A stretch of 55,173 nucleotides of DNA from RGIG3102 sp964649845. GTDB lineage: Bacteria; Bacillota; Clostridia; Oscillospirales; Ruminococcaceae. The notes below the pieces were generated by a model. That model was not told the DNA's origin and did no database searches. It worked only from the letters and a program-made list of their open reading frames with translations. The stretch spans positions 1 to 55,173 of the forward strand of contig CAZYSS010000003.1 in assembly GCA_964649845.1 (NCBI GenBank), read 5' to 3'. The translations under genes and the position numbers were made by a program. Positions 16,595 through 25,647 of this stretch are shown here, one piece after another (within the stretch, counting starts at the first letter, position 1; every line of letters begins with the position of its first letter).

Positions 16595-17761
16595 TTATTT
16601 CAGCAGTTCAAAAGCTGATTTCATCAGGAATTCTGTACCAAGTGCCAGAGCCTCTTCGTCAATATCAAAATAGCAACTATGGTTTGCAACATGGCCAAAA
16701 CCTTTTGCTTCATTGGCGCAGCCCAGGTTCACATAGAAGCCCGGGAAAGAGTCCAGAACGATAGCCATATCGTCACTGCCCATGCCCTTGCCTTCTGTAA
16801 TAACTTCCATACCCATTTCTGTGGCAACCTGCTGTGCAATTTTTGTAGCGGCAGGGTCATTTACAACAGGAATCATAGGATCAAACATATAGTCGATTTC
16901 TCTTTCAACGCCGTATGATTTACATACAAGGTCAGAGATATTTTCCAGCCAGTCAAAAATAGGCTGTGTGAGCTCTTTGTTGAAGTAACGTACTGTACCC
17001 ATAATTTTTGCAGTATCAGGGATAATATTGGCAGCTGTACCTGCAACGATGGAACATGTAGAAAATACGATTGGGTCCTGTGCATCAATAGCATTTGATG
17101 GAAGTGATGCCAGTTTGAGAATAAGTTCACATGCCGGTTTGATAGGGTCTTTTGCTGCGTGTGGAACAGAACCATGACCGCCCTGACCTTTTACATAAAT
17201 TGTGTAAGAAATAACGCCTGAAGCAAACGGACCGCTTACGATTTTCATCTGGCCCACATTTTCAGCACATCCAACATGGATGGAAATAGAATTATCAGCA
17301 CCGCCCATTTCTTTTACATATTTAACCAGTGTTCGGCCACCCTTAAGGTTTTCTTCCGCCACCTGGAAGCCAAGCAGGATTTTGCCAGGAATCTGGTCTT
17401 TGATTTCATTCAGGGATTTTGCTACACCCAGCAGCATAGCAGCGTGAGCATCGTGACCGCAGGAATGCATAGCATTGTCATTTACGCTGGCATATTCTGC
17501 ACCTGTTTCTTCTTTCATTGGCAGGGCATCAATATCTTCGCGGATGAGAACTGTTTTACCCGGATTGCCACTGTCCAGTGTGGCAACCACAGTGTAGTCA
17601 GGGTAAACATTGTATGGAACACCCATTTCTTCCAGTTCTTTGCAGATGCGTGCGGATGTTTCTTTTTCCTGTGTAGAAATTTCAGGATATTTGTGGAAAT
17701 GTCTGCGCATTTTCACAACGTATTCGTGATTCTTCTGAGCTAAAGCTTTTAAATCTGCCAT
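16595..17761 (-). CDS. M20-family amidohydrolase (N-acyl amino acid hydrolase type)
   Basis: 388 residues, the usual length for the HipO/AbgA/IAA-hydrolase group of M20D. Visible: RRHFHKYPEISTQE, REDIDALPMKEETG, metal-site MHSCGHDAHAAMLLG (Cys-Gly-His-Asp), FQVAEENLKGGRTLVK (catalytic Glu), and a late GKGMGSDDMAI with FVNLG. It should cleave an N-acyl or peptide-like amide using two metal ions in the cytosol. The actual substrate is not readable. Its start follows AGAGAGGT. Confidence 0.85.
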   Translation of the reverse strand: MADLKALAQKNHEYVVKMRRHFHKYPEISTQEKETSARICKELEEMGVPYNVYPDYTVVATLDSGNPGKTVLIREDIDALPMKEETGAEYASVNDNAMHSCGHDAHAAMLLGVAKSLNEIKDQIPGKILLGFQVAEENLKGGRTLVKYVKEMGGADNSISIHVGCAENVGQMKIVSGPFASGVISYTIYVKGQGGHGSVPHAAKDPIKPACELILKLASLPSNAIDAQDPIVFSTCSIVAGTAANIIPDTAKIMGTVRYFNKELTQPIFDWLENISDLVCKSYGVEREIDYMFDPMIPVVNDPAATKIAQQVATEMGMEVITEGKGMGSDDMAIVLDSFPGFYVNLGCANEAKGFGHVANHSCYFDIDEEALALGTEFLMKSAFELLK

Positions 17762-17903
17762 TTTAATATACCTCTCTATAATACAATTTGGATGGGATAA
17801 TTATATACCCATATTTTCCATTTGTAAATAAAATCAGTAAATCTTGGATAAAAAACCAAAAGACAGACTTTTCAGCCTGCCTTTTTTGTAAGTTTATGCA
17901 GTA

Positions 17904-18623
17904 TTACATTTTGATTGCAGCGTTGAGAGCAACTTCCATCATTTCTGTGAAGCCTGTCTGTCTCTGTTCTGGTGTTGTTTCTTTGTGGTCAACGATAGAG
18001 TCAGAGATTGTCAGGATACATGCTGCTTTTTTGCCCAGATGACGAGCGTTAGCAAACAGACCGAAGGATTCCATTTCTGCGCAAATCATATCGTATGGAG
18101 CTGGTTTTCTTTCGATTGTGAAGTCAGAGTAGAAGTTATCAGCTGAACTTACATAACCTTTCCAGTATTTTTTACCCAGTTCTGCAGCTGTTTCAGCCAG
18201 GATAGTGTTCAGTTCTTCAGATGGATCCATAACGTCTTCAGTGAAGCCGAATGCTTCTCTTGCGTATGTGGATTTAGAGTATGCATGTTCAACAAGAACG
18301 ATATCAAACAAGTCTACTTCTTTTTTGAAGGAGCCTGCTGTACCAAATCTGATGATGTTTTCTACACCGTAGAATTTGTAAAGTTCGTAAGAATAGATGC
18401 CGATGGATGGGATACCCATACCGTGAGCCATAACAGAGATTTCTACGCCTTTGTATTTACCTGTGTAACCCAGCATGCCGCGAACTGTGTTGAAGCATTT
18501 TGCATCTTCCAGGAATGTTTCTGCAACAAATTTTGCTCTGAGTGGGTCACCTGGCATAAGAACTGTTTTTGCGATTTCGCCAAGTTTTGCGTGGTTGTGG
18601 GCTGTGCCTTTAAATTCTGCCAT
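17904..18623 (-). CDS. deoD: Purine nucleoside phosphorylase DeoD-type, copy 2
   Basis: 239 residues from the ATG at 18623 (AAAGGCGG site); the frame to 18668 is an extension. A hexameric-type PNP that phosphorolyses purine (deoxy)nucleosides. Conserved: LMPGDPLRAKFVAE (phosphate Arg), MGIPSIGIYSYEL, CAEMESFGLFA (Glu binding ribose) and ILTISDSIVDHKE (catalytic Asp). About four-fifths identical by eye to the copy immediately upstream, from which it differs in the segment AHGMGIPS and in FGTAGSF near the purine pocket. 57 bases separate the copies. Confidence 0.93.
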   Translation of the reverse strand: MAEFKGTAHNHAKLGEIAKTVLMPGDPLRAKFVAETFLEDAKCFNTVRGMLGYTGKYKGVEISVMAHGMGIPSIGIYSYELYKFYGVENIIRFGTAGSFKKEVDLFDIVLVEHAYSKSTYAREAFGFTEDVMDPSEELNTILAETAAELGKKYWKGYVSSADNFYSDFTIERKPAPYDMICAEMESFGLFANARHLGKKAACILTISDSIVDHKETTPEQRQTGFTEMMEVALNAAIKM

Positions 18624-18680
18624 TGGAGTTTTCCGCCTTTCGTTTTTTAAATAATTTTTATATATCAAAAAAACTTTTGA

Positions 18681-19400
18681 TTACATTTTAATTGCTGCAT
18701 CCAGTGCAATTTCCATCATATCAACAAAGCCTGTCTGTCTTTCTTCAGGTGTTGTTTCAACTTTGTTTACAATACTGTCTGAAATTGTCAGGATACAAGC
18801 TGCTTTTTTACCCAGATGACGGGCATTTGCAAACAGACCGAAAGATTCCATTTCTGCACACAGCAAATCGTATTTTTTAGGTTCTCTTTCGATTGTGTAG
18901 TCTGAATAGAAGTTATCAGAAGACTGGATATAGCCTTTCCAGTATTTTTTACCCTGAGCTTTTGCTGATTCTTCCAGCAGTGCGTTCAGTTCTTCACTTG
19001 GAAGCTGTACATCTTCTGTATAGCCGAATGCTTCTTTTGCGTAGGATGAAGCGCTGTAAGCGTGGTCTACGATAACTACATCAAACAGGTTCAGTTCCGG
19101 TTTGAATGCGCCTGCAGAGCCGATTCTTACAATGTTTTCCACGTCGTAGAATTTGAAAAGTTCATAAGAATAGATACCGATAGATGGGATACCCATACCG
19201 GAACCCATAACAGAAACTTCTACGCCTTTCCATTTGCCTGTATAACCCAGCATACCGCGAACTGTGTTGAAGCATTTTGCATCTTCCAGGAATGTTTCTG
19301 CAATCCATTTTGCTCTTAATGGGTCGCCCGGCATAAGAACTGTTTTTGCAATATCTCCCAGTTTTGCGTGATTGTGTGCTGTACCTTTAAATTCTGCCAT
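18681..19400 (-). CDS. deoD: Purine nucleoside phosphorylase DeoD-type, copy 1
   Basis: 239 residues, same length and start sequence as copy 2. All PNP landmarks are present: LMPGDPLRAKWIAE, GSGMGIPSIGIYSYEL, IGSAGAF, CAEMESFGLFA and ILTISDSIVNKVE. The GSGMGIPS and IGSAGAF segments match the canonical family better than copy 2 does, so this copy is more likely the standard enzyme. First gene of the pair; AAAGGTGG precedes the ATG. The two probably arose by tandem duplication followed by moderate divergence. Confidence 0.93.
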   Translation of the reverse strand: MAEFKGTAHNHAKLGDIAKTVLMPGDPLRAKWIAETFLEDAKCFNTVRGMLGYTGKWKGVEVSVMGSGMGIPSIGIYSYELFKFYDVENIVRIGSAGAFKPELNLFDVVIVDHAYSASSYAKEAFGYTEDVQLPSEELNALLEESAKAQGKKYWKGYIQSSDNFYSDYTIEREPKKYDLLCAEMESFGLFANARHLGKKAACILTISDSIVNKVETTPEERQTGFVDMMEIALDAAIKM

Positions 19401-19561
19401 ATGATATTACCACCTTTTCTGCATTACGCATATTATCAGTATAATTCTATCACAAACTGAAAAATAATTAAATATAACTGTGTGACAAAAAGAAAGAACA
19501 TTATTAGGCAATTTGACAAAAATGCAGAATTTAAAAAACAGATTATTGTCTATATTCGTAT

Positions 19562-19597
19562 AATAAAATAAAACAGGCACAGAAAACGCACCTGCTT
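19562..19597 (-). terminator. Terminator of the 19606-21093 lipoprotein gene
   Basis: Minus-strand stem of about 8 pairs including G-T pairs (19574-19594), followed by TTTTATTTTATT. Confidence 0.5.
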
Positions 19598-19605
19598 TAC
19601 TGATA

Positions 19606-21093
19606 TTATACATAATTGTCACAAAGTCGATTTGCATTTGCAGTATTTACTGCATAGTTTCCTCTTGTTGCAACCATAGGCTCCCAGCAGTTTGAACCAT
19701 CCCAGCTGTACAATTCAAATCTGTTTTCTGTAAGCACATAGATATATTTGTGGGTGTAAAAGCCTGCCAGACAGTCCACGCCCCATTCGCCTGTCACATC
19801 TGAAATATGGTCCATTTCAAAACTGCCGGACATACTGCGCACCATCAGCGAGGTGCCATGCTGTGTATCTGTGAGGTACAGCATATGCATTGAGTTTGGC
19901 GAATTTTCCACACTATGCATCCGTGGCATCGTGGATGTGTTTAAAGTTTCTGCAGTGCCCTGTGAAAAATCAATATTTATAACCTTTCTGGTTTTATTAC
20001 AGCCTATGCTGAGAATATTCATATCTTCTGACAGGCTGATATGTGTATAGGTATTCCAGCCCGTTCTTGTATCTTTGCCGAATTGGACGGGGTTGACTGC
20101 CGATTTGAACACCACTCTGTCTGCTATTTGTCCATCAGCTCTTTTAACCGCTAAAAAAGTGGTTTCTTCGCCGATATAATAGCCGCCATTGTTCATACAC
20201 ATCGCATATAACTCATAACTTGAGTCCTGCGTACTGTATGAAGCCAGAAAACAGGATGTGAGAAATTGCCCGCTTTCAGAATCATACATAGCATAATCCA
20301 TACCATAATAGTAATCATCGCGTTCAAAAGCCATAAAAATCTGTTTTTCGGTTTCATCCCCATAGAAACAGTTTATACGGTTGGAAGCACGGGCAGTGGT
20401 GTTGAAATTCCGGTTTTCTGTCAGATTTTGTGTGCCAAAAGCAACATTCACATCTTCTGTAAACAGCAATGGCATATCCAGAACTCTGCCGGAAGCTGCA
20501 ATATCCATAAAGCCGCTGCTATCGCTGGAAAAATACGGCAACAAATAACCGTCTTTGCTTTTTACCACATCCAGTATAAAGAAGTAATCAGACTGTTCTG
20601 CATAAGACAAATCAGAGCGCCACAAAGACAAATCATCAATATTGGCCATTACTATAACATCGTCACAGACAGACAGGTTGCCCCACAGCACCTGCAGCCC
20701 GTATATAAATTCTTCATTATCAGGCAAATAGCCGTACATCAGCATACCGATGGCAGGTTTTATCTCTGTTGTGCCGTCAGCTTTTGCAAGAACAACGTCA
20801 AAGGTTATTGTGTTGCAGTCCTGCAACTGAATATTGTCAACTGAAATATATATACCGTGTTCTTCAAGTTCTGCAATTCTGTCCGTGTGGAAAAAGTCAT
20901 TTCTGTCCAGCTGTGAAACCTGTTTTTCCAGTTCTGCCATAGCTTCCGGAGTTATTTCTGTCACAGCATACAGTGACTGGGGAATTTCCGGCAGCTGTGT
21001 TTTTACAGGTTTCAGTTCCGGGACAGGCTGTGAACAGCCCTGCAGAGATATACCTATAAATAATGTAATAAGAAAAATATATAATTTTTTCAT
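19606..21093 (-). CDS. Lipoprotein of unknown function, paralogue of the 8579-10438 gene
   Basis: 495 residues. Signal peptide MKKLYIFLITLFIGISLQGC with lipobox Cys at 20, then a Pro-rich linker and a soluble, aromatic-rich body (LQVLWGNLSVCDDVIVMANIDDLSLW, YSTQDSSYELYAMCMNNGGYYIGEE). Repeats of strands ending in D/N-G suggest a beta-propeller. The first ~200 residues align by eye with the lipoprotein at 8579-10438; the C-terminus is shorter by over 100 residues. Upstream carries the same 15-base motif. No function recognised. Confidence 0.75.
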   Translation of the reverse strand: MKKLYIFLITLFIGISLQGCSQPVPELKPVKTQLPEIPQSLYAVTEITPEAMAELEKQVSQLDRNDFFHTDRIAELEEHGIYISVDNIQLQDCNTITFDVVLAKADGTTEIKPAIGMLMYGYLPDNEEFIYGLQVLWGNLSVCDDVIVMANIDDLSLWRSDLSYAEQSDYFFILDVVKSKDGYLLPYFSSDSSGFMDIAASGRVLDMPLLFTEDVNVAFGTQNLTENRNFNTTARASNRINCFYGDETEKQIFMAFERDDYYYGMDYAMYDSESGQFLTSCFLASYSTQDSSYELYAMCMNNGGYYIGEETTFLAVKRADGQIADRVVFKSAVNPVQFGKDTRTGWNTYTHISLSEDMNILSIGCNKTRKVINIDFSQGTAETLNTSTMPRMHSVENSPNSMHMLYLTDTQHGTSLMVRSMSGSFEMDHISDVTGEWGVDCLAGFYTHKYIYVLTENRFELYSWDGSNCWEPMVATRGNYAVNTANANRLCDNYV

Positions 21094-21156
21094 TTAATCC
21101 TCAATATAAACAGTTTTCTCAATTTTAGCACAATATCAGAATAATGTGAATAATTA

Positions 21157-21171
21157 TGACTATTCTCTTAT
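21157..21171 (-). promoter_or_regulatory. Copy of the motif shared with the paralogous lipoprotein gene
   Basis: tgactattctcttat on the plus strand, one mismatch to 10506-10520 and at nearly the same distance from the start codon (64 versus 68 bases). Confidence 0.5.
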
Positions 21172-21199
21172 AAAAAACAGGCGCTGTATCAGCGCCTGT
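21172..21199 (-). terminator. Terminator of the NfeD-SPFH operon
   Basis: ACAGGCGCTG (21177-21186), 3-base loop, CAGCGCCTGT (21190-21199), T6 on the minus strand. Confidence 0.85.
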
Positions 21200-21210
21200 A
21201 AGTTTTTATA

Positions 21211-22113
21211 TTATTCAGCTGTTGGTGTTTGGTCAACTGCCAGTTCTTTTACGCTGGCAACAAGACCGCCCAGGTTTGCGATTTCGCTTGGGATAATCAG
21301 TTTTGTGGACTTGCCGTCTGCCACTTTCTGCAGGGTTTCAAGGCTGCGGAGAGTGAGAACTTTCTGACTTGGGTCAGCTTCGTTCAGCATACGGATGGAT
21401 TCTGCCATAGCGCGCTGAACTGTAAGGATAGCTTCAGCTTCACCGGCGGCTTCTCTGATTTTCTGTTCTCTGATAGCGTCTGCACGCAGGATAGCAGATT
21501 CTTTTTCACCTTCTGCCACCAGGATTGCAGAGCGTTTTTCACCTTCTGCACGGAGGATAGCTTCACGGCGCTGACGTTCAGCTTTCATCTGTTTTTCCAT
21601 AGCGTCCTGAATTTCGTGCGGTGGGATGATGTTTTTCAGTTCAACACGGTTTACTTTTATACCCCAGCGGTCTGTAGCTTCATCCAGCAGGGATGTAATC
21701 TGTGTTTTGATAACGTCTCGAGATGTGAGGGTGTGGTCCAGTTCCAGTTCACCAATGATGTTACGCAGTGTTGTGGCTGTCAGGTTTTCGATGGCGGAAA
21801 TTGGTCTTTCAACGCCGTATGTGTACAGTTTTGAGTCCAGTACCTGGAAGAAAACAACTGTGTCAATCTGCATTGTAACGTTGTCTCGTGTGATAACAGG
21901 CTGTGGTGCAAAGTCCACCACCTGTTCTTTCAGTGAAACGCGTTTTGCAATTCTGTCGATAAACGGAATTTTCACGTGGATACCTGCGTTCCAGGTTTCG
22001 TGGTAAACACCAAGACGTTCCACAACAAACTGTGCTGCCTGTGGCACGATAACGATGTTGGATGCAAGCAATACAAGAATAAGAACTAATAAAATAATTA
22101 CTGGGAATGGCAT
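21211..22113 (-). CDS. SPFH/band-7 membrane protein (stomatin/QmcA-like)
   Basis: 300 residues from the ATG at 22113 (AAAAGGAGA). One N-terminal membrane helix (PVIILLVLILVLLASNIVIVP), the SPFH domain (AAQFVVERLGVYHETWNAGIHVKIPFIDR, NVTMQIDTVVFFQV, LTATTLRNIIGELELDHTLTSRD), then a long Ala/Glu/Arg-rich coiled coil (AEGEKRSAILVAEGEKESAILRADA) and a C-terminal tail. Such proteins oligomerise in microdomain-like membrane patches. Partner of the upstream NfeD gene, the standard pairing. Confidence 0.92.
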   Translation of the reverse strand: MPFPVIILLVLILVLLASNIVIVPQAAQFVVERLGVYHETWNAGIHVKIPFIDRIAKRVSLKEQVVDFAPQPVITRDNVTMQIDTVVFFQVLDSKLYTYGVERPISAIENLTATTLRNIIGELELDHTLTSRDVIKTQITSLLDEATDRWGIKVNRVELKNIIPPHEIQDAMEKQMKAERQRREAILRAEGEKRSAILVAEGEKESAILRADAIREQKIREAAGEAEAILTVQRAMAESIRMLNEADPSQKVLTLRSLETLQKVADGKSTKLIIPSEIANLGGLVASVKELAVDQTPTAE

Positions 22114-22169
22114 ATAATCTCTCCTTTTCCTTTTAAACATATTATTAACAGATTTTGCAATCTATAATA

Positions 22170-22616
22170 TTAACTGTTTGTAACTGTAATCGGGGACACA
22201 GTAAGTGTAACACCTGTAATTGACAGTATCTGGGCCTGGTCACCTTTGTACAGCGGCACATCTGACTGCGCCAGCCAGGACAGGCCATCTGCCCTTACCC
22301 TGCCCTTTGACTGTGGCAGAATGTCCTGTGTTACTGTGCAGGTTCTGCCGATAAGCATATCTGCATTGGTAGGCACTGTTTTTGGTGTAAGATGCTTTAC
22401 TGCCAGTGGTCTGGTAAACGCCAGACTGACAGCACTGACAACTATGAATATCCCCAGCTGAACCATCACACTGTCTGTGATAAAGCTGGCAGCAAAAGCA
22501 AACAGGCTGCCCAGCACAAACCACACACATACCAGCGCTGTGGTGCTGATTTCAAGTATTGTCAGCAATACGGCCATAATAAGCCATATGTATGTAAAAT
22601 CAAATTCAAATGGCAT
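22170..22616 (-). CDS. nfeD: NfeD-family membrane protein
   Basis: 148 residues from the ATG at 22616 (AAAGGAGAGG). Short form lacking the ClpP-like protease: about three hydrophobic segments (~8-75; YIWLIMAVLLTILEISTTALVCVWFVLGSL), then a cytosolic OB-fold (ADMLIGRTCTVTQDILPQSKGRVRADGLSW...KGDQAQILSITGVTLTV). NfeD proteins work with SPFH partners; the SPFH gene starts 56 bases downstream in the same operon. Confidence 0.88.
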   Translation of the reverse strand: MPFEFDFTYIWLIMAVLLTILEISTTALVCVWFVLGSLFAFAASFITDSVMVQLGIFIVVSAVSLAFTRPLAVKHLTPKTVPTNADMLIGRTCTVTQDILPQSKGRVRADGLSWLAQSDVPLYKGDQAQILSITGVTLTVSPITVTNS

Positions 22617-22741
22617 AATACCTCTCCTTTCGGGCAGATACCTGTATATATTATACCCTGCATTGGGATACAATTCAATCAAATACAGATAATGTGTTTA
22701 CAATGTATCTTTAAACATAAGATACGTCATAATGATGATAA

Positions 22742-22796
22742 AATTGTGAAGACATTAGGTGTAACTGTTGAAAATCTTCACAATTCAACAATTGTG
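22742..22796. promoter_or_regulatory. Competing inverted repeats in a gene-poor spacer
   Basis: AATTGTGAAGA (22742-22752) can pair with TCTTCACAATT (22775-22785), and the latter also overlaps CACAATT that can pair with AATTGTG (22790-22796). The arms could be protein-binding half-sites or alternative RNA hairpins upstream of the 22979 gene. The rest of 22617-22978 shows no gene. Confidence 0.35.
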
Positions 22797-22978
22797 ATAA
22801 AACAATTAAGTAAATATTAAATTGCCGGGACAGGACAAAAAATTTATTAACATTCAATTCACATTTTCAGTTCAATGAGTAACCTTTTTGTAAATTGTGG
22901 TCCACAGCACTTTTTAATAAAATTATACAATGATAAAATGATTTCAGAAAGAAATTTTACCTGAAAGGTGGTTTACAT

Positions 22979-23530
22979 ATGTTGGAAAAAATCAAAATGC
23001 AGGCAGCGGCTGCCGCAAAAGAACTGATAGAAAAAGCAGGTCTGAAAAAAGGTGATGTCGTGGTTATAGGCTGTTCATCCAGCGAGGTGGGCGGTAACAG
23101 AATAGGCTCCAGCTCCAGTCTGGAAACTGCACAGGCACTTTTTGGAGGGCTGTACCCTGTTTTTAAGGAAAATGGTATCTATGTAGCGGCGCAGTGTTGC
23201 GAACATCTGAACAGGGCACTGATTGTAGAAAGAGAACTGGCTGAAAAGAAAGGCTGGGATGAAGTAAACGTGATACCTCAACCAAAAGCAGGCGGCTCTT
23301 TCGGTACAACAGCATACAAAGAATTTGATGACGCTGTAGCTGTGGAAAGAATAAAAGCTGACGCAGGTATGGATATAGGTGATACGCTGATTGGTATGCA
23401 TATAAAAGAAGTATGTGTGCCGTTGCGCCTGGATGTGAAGAAAATAGGCGAAGCCAATCTGGTGTGTGCAAGACGCCGACCAAAGTTTGTAGGCGGCAGC
23501 AGAGCGGTTTATAACGAAAAATTGCTGTAA
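22979..23530 (+). CDS. ywlG: YwlG/UPF0340 (TIGR01440) family protein
   Basis: 183 residues, the usual size. ATG at 22979 follows GAAAGGTGG. Recognised by VVIGCSSSEVGGNRIGSSSSLETAQALF, AAQCCEHLNRALIVERELA (paired Cys and His) and VVPQPKAGGSFGTTAYK-type segment IPQPKAGGSFGTTAY. Family function is unknown. Single gene; no partner. Confidence 0.88.
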   Translation: MLEKIKMQAAAAAKELIEKAGLKKGDVVVIGCSSSEVGGNRIGSSSSLETAQALFGGLYPVFKENGIYVAAQCCEHLNRALIVERELAEKKGWDEVNVIPQPKAGGSFGTTAYKEFDDAVAVERIKADAGMDIGDTLIGMHIKEVCVPLRLDVKKIGEANLVCARRRPKFVGGSRAVYNEKLL

Positions 23531-24147
23531 TAAGTGTCAAAACCCGTAATGACGGATTTCAGGTTTTGTGAGTGTTCCATGGGCGAACAATGTTCGCCCC
23601 TACGCGGTTTGAGTGTAAAATCAGATTCCGTAGGGGGCGACCTGTGGTCACCCGTTGAAGGGACTTCCGGAGACCATCCCGTTATGTCATTCCAAACAAA
23701 TACGAGGAATCGCATAACCACTCAAACAATGATCTGTCATTCTGAGCGAGCAATAGCGAGTCGAAGAATCTTTGTGATAGAGCAAATGATAAATTTATTT
23801 TTACCGCTACGCGGTGTTACTTTTGAGACCAAAAGTAACCAAAAGTCCGGGGCGTTGCGATACGCCCCGTGCCCCTAACGCTGCACAGTGTGCGGAATGC
23901 TACGCCTGCTACAAATCGGATAAAATTACAAACCTCACTCACTGTGTTCCTTCGCACTGTAATTTTACCTCGATTTTCGCAAGCATATCGACACCGGTAA
24001 GCCTCGTAAACTCGGCTTACCCTGTCTCTCTGCTTGCTCTCCGCTGTCTTCGCGATTTATATTCGGGGAAATACTTTCCCCGAACCCCTTTCTGCCAACA
24101 TTCGCGTAGGGGGCGATTCGTGAATCGTCCCTACGGATTAAGATAAC
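23531..24147. repeat. Long spacer built from dispersed intergenic repeats
   Basis: 617 bases with no credible gene. Contains a repeat unit (23596-23663) shared with 13768-13834, a gggcgaacaatgttcgcccc palindrome (23581-23600), tcattctgagcgag...gagtcgaagaatc (23737-23770), a ttacttttgagaccaaaagtaac palindrome (~23817-23840), ggggcgttgcgatacgcccc, a ttcggggaaatactttccccgaa palindrome (~24062-24085) and gcgattcgtgaatcgtcc (~24113-24130). Composition is more GC-rich than flanking genes. Confidence 0.75.
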
Positions 24148-24174
24148 AAAAGCCACGGCGATGCCGTGGCTTTT
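24148..24174 (-). terminator. Terminator of the YibE/F gene
   Basis: 12-base-pair stem (24148-24159 with 24163-24174) around a GAT loop; T-runs available on both strands. Confidence 0.8.
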
Positions 24175-24185
24175 TGGTTTATTGT

Positions 24186-25364
24186 TCAGCTGTGTATTTC
24201 TTTTTGCTTTCTTTTTTCATCTGACCGGTAAAGGAAACCGCAGACAATACTTGTAAGCGGAATTGTCAGCAGAATACCCAGACTGCCTGCTACCGCCTGC
24301 AGCAGTTCCACCAGAATCATTTCGGTGTTGAACAGCAGCAATGGTGTGGCGCTGTTGTAAGCCGCCAGCAGCAGTGTCACAGACAGGGATGAACCAATAT
24401 ATGCAAGAATAAGTGTGTTTGCCATTGTTCCCATAATATCACGGCCAATAACCATACCACTGCGTGTAATTTGTCTGCCCGTCATATGACCTGCCTGTTC
24501 TTTCAGTTCAGCAAGAGAGGAAGAAAGCGACATGGAAACGTCCATAATAGCACCTACCGCGCCTAAAATAATAGCTGCAAAAATTATCGCCTTCAGGTCT
24601 ATCGGGTTTTCCTGATTGAGGAAAAGCAGATACATTGAATCCTCTGTTGTCAGACCTGTAAGTTTGCACAGATAATTTGCTGCTATTGTGATAACCCCCG
24701 CCACAAGAACACCAGATGAACAGCCAATCATAGCCGCAAGGCTTTTTCTTGAAAGCCCACTAATAATCAACAATGTCATCAATATAATGTAAATACAGAT
24801 GGATATTGACCAGGAATATATATTGCCGCCGTTAAGCACTGCAGGAATAAACACATAAAAAATGCTTGCCACCGTAAACACCAAAGATACAAGTGTATTC
24901 ACACCATTTCTTTTGCCAAGTACAAGCAGCAGTACAAAAAACAAAATCCACAAAACCCGGATAAAATCTACGCGGTGGAATTCGGCAAACATATATTTAA
25001 TCTGTGGTGCATTGGCATTCTGGTTTAGATAGATAATTGCCTTGTCCCCCGGTGAAACCACACGCTGACTGATGGCATACATACTGTCCAGATTCTGGAT
25101 AGCTGTAACCACTTCCCCTTTGCGGTAACCAGAGAGTATCTCTGCCTCAAAAAGAATTATTCTGTCATCAGTTTCAAAACCATTGTATACAATTTTTTCA
25201 TAGTTTTCATCCAGCACCTCTGTAACCTTTACCTTTATAGGTGTGCCGTGATTATAGTCCAGTGAGTAGTCTATTTTATTTACATTGGCTGCTTTGTTGC
25301 CAATAAATATATACAAGGCTGAAAGAATAATTGTCAGTATATAAACAAGTCTGTCTCTTTTCAT
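24186..25364 (-). CDS. YibE/F-family multi-pass membrane protein
   Basis: 392 residues. N-terminal membrane helix, an external beta domain (~35-125; GTPIKVKVTEVLDENYE, VSPGDKAIIYL), then about seven membrane helices with the YibE/F signatures RVLWILFFVLLLVLGKRNGVNTLVSL, AIILGAVGAIMDVSMSLSSSL and MGTMANTLILAYIGSSL. The family is common in Firmicutes; its transported substrate is unknown. Single gene. Confidence 0.88.
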   Translation of the reverse strand: MKRDRLVYILTIILSALYIFIGNKAANVNKIDYSLDYNHGTPIKVKVTEVLDENYEKIVYNGFETDDRIILFEAEILSGYRKGEVVTAIQNLDSMYAISQRVVSPGDKAIIYLNQNANAPQIKYMFAEFHRVDFIRVLWILFFVLLLVLGKRNGVNTLVSLVFTVASIFYVFIPAVLNGGNIYSWSISICIYIILMTLLIISGLSRKSLAAMIGCSSGVLVAGVITIAANYLCKLTGLTTEDSMYLLFLNQENPIDLKAIIFAAIILGAVGAIMDVSMSLSSSLAELKEQAGHMTGRQITRSGMVIGRDIMGTMANTLILAYIGSSLSVTLLLAAYNSATPLLLFNTEMILVELLQAVAGSLGILLTIPLTSIVCGFLYRSDEKRKQKEIHS

Positions 25365-25647
25365 AAATTCCTCTTTGGATTAATCTTATAAATATTATTG
25401 TACCATATTTTTGTACTGTTGTGTGAATTCGCAGTGAATTTTCTGAAATTTCACAATTATCAATTGTATCCTATAAATTAGTTCCGTACAAGAATAATTT
25501 ATGTGATGGAAGTCACACAATTCTCATCCCCTGTGAGAAATATAACAGTTCTGTCACATTTATTGTTTTTGCCATTTTGCTGTGATAAGATAAAGCCATA
25601 AAACGCAGAAAATTACAAAATAACCGCTGTATTTATGGGAGAATGGT

